64,000 nucleotides of DNA from Jiangella asiatica. GTDB lineage: Bacteria > Actinomycetota > Actinomycetes > Jiangellales > Jiangellaceae. This document shows, piece after piece, positions 18,407-29,000 of the stretch. The notes under the pieces were generated by a model that saw nothing but the letters and a program-made list of their open reading frames with translations, was not told where the DNA came from and searched no databases. A program made the translations under genes and the position numbers. Each line of letters opens with the position of its first letter. The first letter of the stretch is position 1. The DNA lies in contig NZ_SMKZ01000015.1 of assembly GCF_004349065.1 (NCBI RefSeq), forward strand, positions 1 to 64,000. Direction: 5' to 3'.

Positions 18407-18505
18407 CGGGGTGGTGGCGGGGGATGTCGGCCAGGGTTCGGTCGGGCATCGGGGGTGAGGAACGAGCCCCCGCGGGCGGGGCCGGCATCGCCCGCCACCA
18501 CCCCG
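18407..18505 (-). repeat. Large imperfect inverted repeat between gabD and the AlaX gene
   Basis: A perfect 15-base arm pair (18407-18421 and 18491-18505) extends inward by about ten more pairs (GATGTCGGCC against GGCCGGCATC with one G-U), and an inner GGGGG/CCCCC stem follows. The whole could fold as one long hairpin. It probably terminates gabD transcription, but size and GC content exceed what a terminator needs. Confidence 0.55.
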
Positions 18506-18536
18506 CCCCGGGCAGGACCTGGACCCGAAGAAGGCC

Positions 18537-20006
18537 TCAGGACGGCAGGCTCACCGCGACGTACTTGGTCTCCAGGTACTCCTCGATGCCCTCGACACCG
18601 CCTTCGCGGCCGAAGCCACTGGCCTTGACCCCGCCGAACGGCGCGGCCGGGTTGGAGACGATGCCGGCGTTGAGGCCGACCATGCCGACCTCGAGCCCTT
18701 CGGATACGCGCAGCGCGCGCTCGAGGTCGCGGGTGAACACGTAGGCGACCAGGCCGAACTCGGTGTCGTTGGCCGCGGCGAGCGCCTCCTCGTCGGAGGA
18801 GAACGTGGAGATGGGCGCGACCGGCCCGAAGACCTCCTCGGCCAGGATGCGGGCGTCCGGCGCCACCTGCCCGAGCACCGTCGGCTGATAGAAGTAGCCG
18901 GCGTCGCCCCAGCGGCCGCCGCCGGTGACGACCTTGGCGCCGCGGTCGACGGCGTCCGCGACCAGCTCCTCGACGGTGCCGCGTTGCTTCGCGCTGACCA
19001 GCGGGCCGACGTCAACGCCGGCGTCGGTGCCGCGGCCCAAGCGCAGCGCGGACATCCGCTCGGCCAGCCGGTCGGTGAACTCCGCGGCCACCGACTCGTG
19101 GACGTGGAAGCGGTTGGCGGCGGTACAGGCCTCGCCGACGTTGCGCATCTTCGCGAGCATGGCGCCGTCGACGGCGGCGTCGAGGTCGGCGTCGGCGAAG
19201 ACGAGGAACGGAGCGTTGCCGCCCAGCTCCATGGAGACCCGCAGCACCTGCTGCGCGGACTGCTCGATGAGCGTGCGTCCGACCGCCGTCGAGCCGGTGA
19301 AGGACAGCTTGCGCAGCCGTGGGTCGCGGATGATGGGCTCGGAGACCGTGCCGCTGGTCGACGTCGGGATGACGTTGAGCACGCCGTCGGGCAGCCCGGC
19401 CTCGCGCAGGATCTCGGCGAGGGCCAGCATGGACAGCGGGGTCTCGTGTGCGGGCTTCACCACCATGGTGCAGCCGGCCGCCACCGCCGGGGCGATCTTG
19501 CGGGTACCCATGGCCGTCGGGAAGTTCCACGGCATGATGAAGAACGACGGCCCGACCGGCTGCTTCATGGTCAGCAGCCGGCTGCCGCCGGCCGGGGCCT
19601 GCGAGTACCGGCCGGCCACCCGCGCGGCCTCTTCAGAGAACCAGCGCAGGAACTCCGCCGCATAGGTGATCTCGGCGCGTGACTCCTTCACCGCCTTGCC
19701 CATCTCGAGCGTCATGAGCACGGCGAGGTCGTCGCTGCGCTCCCTCACCAGCTCGAACGCCCGGCGCAGCAGCTCGCCGCGCTCCCGCGCCGCAGTGGCC
19801 GCCCACGACGGCTGCGCCGCGACGGCCGCGCTCAGGGCCGCGTCGCCATCGTCGACGGTCGCGTCGGCGACGGTCGCGATGACCTCCCCGGTGGACGGGT
19901 CCTCGACCTCGAACCGCCCACCGGAGCCGGACTCCCGCCACTCACTCCCGATCAGCAGCCCGGTCGGCACTGCGGACACCACGTCACGCTCTTTGTCGGC
20001 AGTCAT
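18537..20006 (-). CDS. gabD: NAD(P)-dependent succinate-semialdehyde dehydrogenase family protein
   Basis: A 489-residue aldehyde dehydrogenase. Catalytic glutamate in MELGGNAPF and cysteine in VGEACTAANR are present, as are the cofactor motif FTGSTAVGRTLI and PWNFPTAMGTRKIAPAVAAG. The closest family is GabD, which oxidises succinate semialdehyde to succinate in GABA breakdown; substrate specificity within the family is not certain. The N-terminus is about 10 residues longer than usual. It stands alone and is followed by a large inverted repeat. Confidence 0.85.
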   Translation of the reverse strand: MTADKERDVVSAVPTGLLIGSEWRESGSGGRFEVEDPSTGEVIATVADATVDDGDAALSAAVAAQPSWAATAARERGELLRRAFELVRERSDDLAVLMTLEMGKAVKESRAEITYAAEFLRWFSEEAARVAGRYSQAPAGGSRLLTMKQPVGPSFFIMPWNFPTAMGTRKIAPAVAAGCTMVVKPAHETPLSMLALAEILREAGLPDGVLNVIPTSTSGTVSEPIIRDPRLRKLSFTGSTAVGRTLIEQSAQQVLRVSMELGGNAPFLVFADADLDAAVDGAMLAKMRNVGEACTAANRFHVHESVAAEFTDRLAERMSALRLGRGTDAGVDVGPLVSAKQRGTVEELVADAVDRGAKVVTGGGRWGDAGYFYQPTVLGQVAPDARILAEEVFGPVAPISTFSSDEEALAAANDTEFGLVAYVFTRDLERALRVSEGLEVGMVGLNAGIVSNPAAPFGGVKASGFGREGGVEGIEEYLETKYVAVSLPS

Positions 20007-20060
20007 GTATCCATTCCTACCCCGCCGGCGCGTGCCATGTCGCGGCCCGGTCCACCGGAC

Positions 20061-23000
20061 TCATGAGCCGCGCCCGGGAATGGTCACCTCCGGCCCGCTC
20101 ACGTCGAGGACGTCGCCGTCGATGGTCAGCTCCGCACCCAGCGTGTACGTGCCGCCGGGCAGCCCGGACAGCACGTGCAGGTATCGCACCATCACCCAGC
20201 GCAAGTCGTGGCGAGCCACCTCGGCGCCGCCGGTGTCGCGAACGACGAGCTCGGCGCCCTCGGCCGGCTCGTCCGCGGTGGTCCGGCCGTCCAGGGCGAG
20301 CATGACCGGCCGGCTCCGGCCGGAGCCGGTCACCGTCCACTCCGGCTGCCACCGCTCGACACGCACCGCCGGCGACGGTCTCGACTCACCCGCCGCGTTG
20401 GCCGCGACCGCTGTCAGCTCGTTCGCGCCGACGGCCACCGGCACCGACGCCGTCCACGTGCCGTCCGCCGCGGTGTCGGCCCGCGCCGCGACCGCGCCGT
20501 CGACCAGCACGGACACCGTCGACGGCCAGTCCGCACGGCCGGTGACCTCGACCGTCTCGGTCGCCGTCACCGCGGGCGCCTCGGCCGTCGGGGCACCGGG
20601 CGCCGTCAGCTCCGCGTCGCGGGCCCACGCCACGGCGTTGAGAAGCAGCTGGCCGCCGCCGGCGGTCCAACCGCGGCCGGGCCCGACTGCGCCGGTGACG
20701 GCGCTGGCGGAGAGCACCACCTCGACGCTGTCGGCGGTGCGCCAGTCGTAGCCGGCGGCGATGCCGGTGACCGGCTCGGCTCCCTCACGAGGCACCGTGA
20801 GGGTCGCGAGCGGGCGGCCGGCGTAGTCGTCCAGCGCGCTGTAGTAGCCACCGTCGGTGATGATGGTCGCCGGGTCGGCCAGCCCCGCGAACAGGTCGTG
20901 CGCCGGGTCGAAGCCGGTCACGGTCACCGGGCCGTCGCCGTAGCCTTGGGCTCCGACGGTGACCCGGTCGGTGTAGGTCTCCAGCAGCCGCACGCCACCC
21001 TGGTCGACACCCCAGGTGCCGGTGAAGACCAGGCTGGTCTCGGCCTCGTCGGCCGCGGTGAGCAGTGCCTCGAACGTCGCCCGGTCCGGGTCGCCGCCGT
21101 TGACGACGATCACCTCGTACGGGTCGAGGTCGCCGGCCGCGTCGCTCCAGTCCAGCTCGGCCGCCGCCACGTCCGCCGCGCGCAGGTGACCGGTCACCGT
21201 GCCGTCCACGTCGCCGAGCACCCCGACGTCCAGCGGCCGCAGCGCCACGTCGACCCGGGAGGCGTCACCGGCGCGCACCGTGATCGACGCGGACCCGGGC
21301 AGGAACCCGTCGGCGGTGACGGTGACGGCGTACTCGCCCTCGAGCAGCCCGTCGGCGGCGAACGCGCCATCGTCGTCCGTCGTCGCGGTCCAGCCGTCCG
21401 GCCCGGTCCCGGTGACGACGGCGCCCGCGACGGGCTCGCCGTCGGCCGAGGTGACGGTGCCGGCGACACCACCGCGCGGCAGCGGCTCGAGCTCGATGTC
21501 GAGCGTGACGGTCCCGGACGACGGCACCTCGACGCTGTGGATGGCCGCGGCGAAGCCGAACACCTCGACCCGGATCGTGTGCGTGCCGGCCGCGAGGCCG
21601 AGGGTGTACGCGCCGTCGGCCGCGGTGGTGACGGCGACGCCGGCCTCGACCGCGGTGACCGTCGCGCCACTCACCGGCTCGCCGCCCGACGACACGACGC
21701 CGGTCAGCTCGGCCTGCCGGGCCTGGGTGGCCCAGCCGACCGCGTTGAGGTAGATGTCCTCGGCGCCGGCGGTCCAGCCGTCGCCGGGGCGTCCGTAGCT
21801 GCTGGCGGCGAGGCCGCCGAGGAGGATCTCGACGCTGGTCGGTGAGCTGAACCGGTAGCCGACCGCGTTGCCGAGGTCGGCGCCGTCCGTCGCCGAGCGC
21901 AGGTTGGCGATCGTGGTGCCGCTGTAGCCGGTGTAGGCCAGGTACTGCTGGTTGCCGCCGGGGTTGGCCAGCAGCGGCACCGGCTCACCGACCGGGTGCC
22001 CGGCGAAGATCGGGTGCTGGGTCGCCGGCACGTAGTCCACCGCCTCCGGCACGAAGTCGTACTCCACCTCGGCCGGGTCGCCGCGCAGGTCCGACAGCGC
22101 ACCGATGGCGTAGCCGCCCCACTGGCCGGCGAAGATGACCGAGACGCCGGCCGCCTGCGCCGCATCCACCACGTGGCCGAACGCAGCCCGTTCGGAGGTG
22201 AGGATCGTGCCGTTGAAGATCACCAGCCGGTAGTCCGCGACCCGGGTGGCCAGGTCGGCCAGCTGCGCTCCGGTGACCTGCTCCACGGCGTAGCCCTCGG
22301 CGGCCAGCAGCCCGGTGATCGAGCTGGACAGGTCCTTCACCACCGCGACCGGCAGCGACGCGACGAGGCTGACGTCCGCCGTCAGCGCCTGGCCGGCGGT
22401 CACCGCGATCGCCCGCTCCGACGCCTGGAAGCCGTCGGCGGTGACGCGCAGTGTCCACGAGTCCGCCGGCACGTTCATCAGCGTGAACCGGCCGTCCGCA
22501 CCGGTGGTGGCCGACAGCGGGGTGTCGTTGAGGCTGACCGAGGCGCCGGCGACGGGCGCGCCGTCGCTTCCGGTGACGGTGCCCGCGACGGTCCCGGCCG
22601 GCCGGGCCGCCAGCTGGATCGAGCGGTTGAGCACCTCACCCGCGGTCACGGTCACCGCGACGTCCGCGGTGGCGTGGCCGAAGCTGGCCGCGCGCAGCGT
22701 CCACGTCCCGGCGTCCAGCGGCACGACGAAGCTGCCGTCGCCGGGCCGCGCGGACACCGTCTCGCCGGTCTCCACGACGGTGACCGTCCCGGTCAGCGCG
22801 GTGCCGCCGGCGTCGGTCAGCGCACCGCGGACCTCCGCGCCGAGGCGGTCGGCGTCCAGCGCGTAGCCCAGCGCGTTGCGCAGCAGCCGCTCCGCCTCCG
22901 GCGACCAGCTCAGCCCGGCCGCGTCGCCGTAGGACGGGTAGCCGTACGTGCTCACCGAGAGCGTGCCCAGCAGCACGTCGACGGCCCGGGCGCCGCGGTG

Positions 23001-26000
23001 CCGGACCCCGGCCAGGCCGCGTCCGGACTCGCCGGCCGAGCTGACCGTCGCCACGGTGGTGCCGCTGAACTCGTCGAACCAGGAGAACTCGCCCTCGTCG
23101 GCCACCAGCGGGAATGTCGCAGGCAGGCCGGCGAGCAGCGGGTGGTCCGGGTCGACACCGGTGGCCGTCACAGCGCCGTCGTCGCGGGTCTCCCCGGCGA
23201 CGCCCGGGTCGCCGCCGTAGTCGGACAGGTACCGGAACGAGCCGCGGCCGAACTGGTCCAGCCAGACCGCCGGCACGCTCGCGCGGTTCAACGCGTCGGC
23301 GAACTCCGCCCAGCCCGCGGCGCCGGGGTCGAACCCGGACGACGAGCCGAGGTTGCCCACCACCAGGTCCAGCTCACCGATCCTGGCGGTGTCCTGCCAG
23401 GTCAGCGGTTCCGGAGCGTAGCCCCAGTACTCGAGGTAGCCGGCCAGCCGGCCCTGGTAGTCGTCCACGACTCCGACCACGGGCGACGCCCGCAGCTCGA
23501 CGTTCGCGACCGTCTGCTCGCCGATCGAGACGGTCACCGCGACCCGGGTGCGCACATGGTCGGCCGTCGCGACCTCCAGCTCGTACGTGCCCGGCTCCAC
23601 CAGGTCGATCCGATACGTGCCGTCCTCGGCCGCCGTGGTGCTCAGCCCGGTGCCCAGCAGGGTCACCGTCGCGCCGGCCACCGGGTCGCCCAGCGCCGAC
23701 GGGCCGCTGATGTCGGCCTCGCCGGTGACGGTGCCGGTGACGGTGCCGGCGACGGAGCCGGTCTCGCCCGGGGACAGCTCGACATCGAGGCGGACCGTGC
23801 CGTTGCGCTCGACGGTGACGACATGCTCGACCGGCTCGTAACCGAAGGCGGTGAAGCGCAGCGTGTGCTCGCCGGCCTCGAGCGGCACGACGTACCGGCC
23901 GGCGGCGTCGGCGGTGGCCGTGCGCTCGGTCTCCAGCACCTCGACGCTGGCCGGTACCGGGACGCCGTCGACGCCGGTCACCGACCCCTCGACGCTGCCG
24001 AGCCCGGGGGCGGCCGCCCAGCGCACGGCGTTGAGGTACAGCGCGCGCCCGTCGTCGGTCCAGTCCTCGGTGGGGTTCTGCAGGATGGTCGCGGCCAGCC
24101 CGGCCAGTAGCAGGTGCACGCTGCCCGGGGTGCGCGCGGTGTAGGAAGCGCCGACACCGCGGTCGCCGCCTTCTTCGGTGATCGTGTCGGCCAGCGGCGT
24201 GCCGGAGTACCCGACGATACCGGCCGCGTACCGGTCGGCAAGCAAGATCTCCGGCTGCGCGGCCAGACCGGCGAAAAGCGGGTGGTCGCGAACGCGCGGT
24301 GCATACGAGACGATGCCCTCACCGCTCACCGGAGTGGTGCCGGCGGGGTCGCCCAGGTACTTGCGCAGCAGCCGCGCACCGCCGTCGGAGCTGAACCTGT
24401 CGTCCGGGAAGATGCCACTGACCTGGGCGGCGTCCATCGCGTCGAGGAAGGCGAGGAACGTCTCCTCTCCCGGGTCCGGCGGATCGTTGAACACGACGAC
24501 GTCGAACTCGCCCACCCGCGCGACGTCGTCGAAGCCGATCGACTCGGCCGTGACCTCCGCGGCGGTCAGCAGGGCGATGACACCGTCGCTGCCGTAGTCG
24601 CCGATGACGCCGACCCGCGGCGCCGCCTCGAGCTCGACGTAGGCGAGGCTCTCCTGCCCGGCGACGACGTCGACCGCGGCCGTCGCGGTGAAGTGGCCGG
24701 CCGCGGCGACCCGCAGCTCGTACGAACCGCCGGGCACGTCGTCGATCCGGAAGACGCCGTCGGTGCCGGTGGTCGCGCTCAGCTCGGTGCCGGCCAGGCT
24801 CACCTGCGCGCCGGCGACCGCCGTGCCGTCGCGGTCACTGGTGACGACGCCGCGCACGGCGCCCAGCCCGGAGCCGGCCAGCGCCACGTCGACGGTGGCC
24901 GACCCGCCGGCCGCGACGGCGACGGCCCGCTCCACCGGCGCGCTGCCGACCCGGCTGTACCGCAGCGTGTGCTCGCCGGGCTCCAGCAGCAGCCGGTACG
25001 TACCGTCGGCGGCCGTGGTCGCGGTTCGCGCCGTCCCTGTGACCTCGACCGTCGCACCGGCCAGCGGCGCGCCGGACTCGTCGGTCACGGTTCCGTCGAC
25101 GGCACCGAACGAGGCGTCGGCGGCGTAGCGGATCGCGTTGTCGAGCACCGTCTCGGCGGCGGGCAGCCAGTCGCTGTCCGGCACGCCCCAGCTGGCCGCA
25201 GCGGCCAGCGAGCCGAGCAGCACGTGCGCGCTGTCCACACCGCGTGGTGCGTAGCCGATGCCGCCGCCGGCCACGCCGTCGTCGTCGGTGTGCAGCTCAG
25301 CGACCGTGACACCGGAGTGGCCCTCGAACGCCGACCAGCCGCTGTTCGGGACCAGGATCTCGGTGCGCTCACCCAGCGGCAGCCCGGCGGTCAGCGGGTG
25401 CTCCACGGTCGGAAGCAGCGACACCCGGCCGGAGCCGCCGCTGTCGCCCGGGGCGCTGACGGGGTCGCCGACGTAGTCGACGAGGTGGTTGATGGCGCCC
25501 CAGCCCAGCGACCACTGGTCGAGCCAGACGACGCTGGTGCCGGCGGCGTCGGTGGCCGCGAGGAAGTCGAGGAACGGCTGCTGCCCCGGCTCGGTGCCGT
25601 CGGCTCCGTTGGCCACGACCACCTCGAAGTCGGCGGGGCGGGCGGCGACGTCGGCGTAGTCGGTGGCCTGTGCCTGGTAGCCCAGGTCCTCCAGGACGGC
25701 CAGGATGCGGCCGTCGTCGTCACCGACCACGGCCACCTCGTAGCGGGTGAGCGTGAGGTCCGCCGTCGCGGTCGCACCGGCGACGACGGCGACCTGCTGG
25801 CGCAGCGGCGCGTAGCCGGTCAGCTCCGCCTCCAGCACGTAGGTGCCGGCCGCGACACCGTCCAGCGCGAAGCTCCCGTCGTCGCCGGTGGTGACGGGGT
25901 CCAGCGGCGTCCCGGCCAGCCCGACGGTGACGCCGGGCAGCGGTGCTCCGGACTCGTCGCGGACCGTTCCGGTGACGGCGCCCGCCTCGACGGCGGCGAG

Positions 26001-29000
26001 CTCGGCGTCGACGGTGACCGTGCCGCCGGCGGCCAGCTCCACCGTCCGCGTCTGCCTGGTCAGGCCGTAGTGCGCGATGGTGACCGTGTAGGAGCCGGGC
26101 GGCTGGGTGAGCTCGAACCGGCCGGTCCGTGGGTCCGCGGTGATCTCCGTGCCGGTCTCGGCACCGGCCGCCGTGACGTGCACGGTGGCGGCGACCGGTC
26201 CGTCCGGTCCCGTGACCGTGCCGTCGATGGTGCCGGTCGGGTTGAAGGCGTGGATGTTGCCGCGCACGTCCGCGCCGACCAGGAGCCCGTCGGCGTAGGC
26301 CGGCGCCGTCGTCACGTTGCCGCCGGCCGGTGCCTCCCAGACCAGCTCGCCGGTCGCCGCGTCCAGCGCCCACAGCCGGAAGTCCAGCTGCGAGCCACCG
26401 ACGACGAACCCGTCGTCGGTGACCATGACGGACGCGCTGACCGCGCCGGCCACCGCGTACTGCCAGACGGGCACGCCGGTCGCGCGGTCGTAGGCGACCA
26501 CCAGGCCCAGGCCGTGCGAGCCGGCGATGACGAGGTCGCCGTAGACGGCCGGCGTGGTGCCCTGCCCGTCACCGTGCCGGTCGGCCTCCCACCTCAGCTG
26601 GCCGGTGGCCGCGTCGACCGCGAGCAGGCTGCCGCCGCCGTCGCCGTCGGTGGTGGGGATGTAGACGGTGCCGTCGACGATGCTGGCGCCGCCGATGAAG
26701 TAGTCGCCGGTGCGTGTGAGTGTCCACCGATGCGCACCGGTGGCGGCGTCGAGCGCGGTCAGCTCGCCGGCGTCGGCGTTCCCGACGACCGCCAGGCCCT
26801 CGCCGACCGCCGGACCGGCGAAGACCGAGGTGCCGACGTCGGTAGCCCACACCTGCTCGCCGGTCGCCGCGTCGAGGGCGTAGACGGTGTCCTCGCGGTC
26901 CTGGCTCGGGCCGGTCGCGGCGTAGACGACGCCGTCGACGATGCTCGGCGCGGTGTAGACGGTGAGCCGGCCGGGCGTGGGCACGGACCAGCGCTGCTCG
27001 CCGGTCGCCGCGTCCAGCCCGTAGAGTCCGCCGGCCAGCCCGCCACCGGTGACGACGAGGTCATCGACGACGGCGGGAGTGCCGCGCAGCGCGTCACCGG
27101 CCTCGAAGATCCAGAGGCGGTCACCGGTGCCGGCGTCGCGGGCGACCAGTTGCCCGCCGTCGGAGCCGAGGAACACCCGGCCGTCGGCGAGCACCGGCGA
27201 GGCGAACGTGACCGCGCTGTCGGCCTCGGCGGCCCAGCTGGGCTGGAGCGTGGACGCGGCCAGTGGGTCGCCGGTCATGCCGCTGCGGGTCGCGTTGTTC
27301 TGGTACTGCGACCAGCCCGGATCGGTCGGCTGGTCGAGCGGTTCGAGCGTGACGTCGAGGTGGTCGTCGCCGTCGACGACGACCTCCTGCGTGCGCGGCT
27401 CGTGGCCGGTCGCGCTGACCCGAAGGGTATACGTGCCCGCGGCGACGTCATCGAAGGCGAAGCCGCCGTCAGCGTCGGTGGTGGCCGGGTCGAGCCGGGT
27501 GCCGCCGAGGACGACCCGGGCGTGCTCGACCGGCGCGCCGTCGGCGGTGACGACCCCGGTGACCTCGTGCCGGTCTGCCGCGGCCAAGTCGACGTCGAGC
27601 GTCGTCGTCGCGTCGATCTCGACCGTGACGCCGGCGGTCGCGGTGACGTAGCCGTAGGCGGCGACGGTAACGGTGTGCTCGCCGGCGGCGACGGCGACGC
27701 TGTAGGCGCCGGACTCGTCGGTCGTCGCCGTCGCGGCCGTCGGAGTGTCGTCGCCGACGGTGACGGTCGCGTTCGCGACGGGACCCTCCGGGCCGGTGAT
27801 CGTCCCGGTGACGGTGCCGGCGTACGCGGCCCGGGTGACCGCGGCGTAGGCGTCGACGATCCCGGTGCCGTAGTTGTCGTTGGGCAGCTCGCCCATGTGC
27901 GGCTCGGTGCGGGCGGTCTCCTCGAGCACCGTCCTGATCTCGTCGATCGTGAGATCCGGGTTGGCCGAGAGCATCAGCGCGACGACACCGGTGGCATGCG
28001 GCGCGGCCATCGAGGTGCCGGAGATGGTGTTGTAACCGTCCTCGCTCAGCTGCCGCGGCCAGGTGGAGCGGATCTGGTGGCCGGGTGCGCTGACCTGGGG
28101 CTTGCGGACACGCTCGCCGTCCCAGACCGCCGGGCCGCGGCTGGAGAAGCCGGCGATCAGGTCGTTGACGTCGGTGGCGCCGATGCCGATGGCGTTGGGG
28201 AAGCTGGCCGGCGACCCGACCGTCCCGGGTGCCGGCCCGTTGTTGCCGTTGGCGAAGACCGGCACGATGCCCGCCGCCTCCCACGCGGCGACGTCGTCCC
28301 AGAACGTGGTGGCCGCGCCGGCGTCGGAGCCCCAGGAGTTGTTGACGACGTCGGGTGCGGCCGCCGGGTCGCCGCCGGGCGCGAGCATCCACTGGAACCC
28401 GTCGTGGATGATCGACTCGGTGGAGCTGCCGGAGTCGCGGAAGATCTTCGCCGCGATCCACTGCGCGCCGGGGGCGACCCCCGTCAGCTCGCCCGGGGCG
28501 GTGCCGACGATGCTGCCGGTGACGTGGGTGCCGTGGCCGTCGCCGTCGCCGGGCGCCGGGTAGTTCTCACCGGTCGGTGCGTACCAGCTGCTTGCCGGGT
28601 CGCCGGTGGTGCCGCGCCACGACGCCGCGAGCGCCGGGTGTCCGCCGTCGGCGCCGCCGTCCATGATGCCGACGACGACGCCCTCGCCGCGCACGCCGTA
28701 GTCGCCCCACACGTCGGGCGCATTGATCGACTCCAGGCTCCAGCTGGGCAGCAGCGGCTCCCCGGGCTCCGGCTCGATCGGCTCCTCGAGCGTGATCACC
28801 TCGTCCAGGCCGACGCTGGCGACGTCCGGGTGCCGCTCAAGTGCCCGCAGCGTTCCGGCGTCGATGGTGGCCGCGACACCGTTGAAGATCCAGTACGGCG
28901 TGACGGCGGTGGCGGCGGCGTCGGCGAGCAGGTCCAGGACGGCCGGCTGGCTGGTCTCCGCGGTGTCCCGGAGCTCGCCGACGACGGTGGCCGTTCGGGC

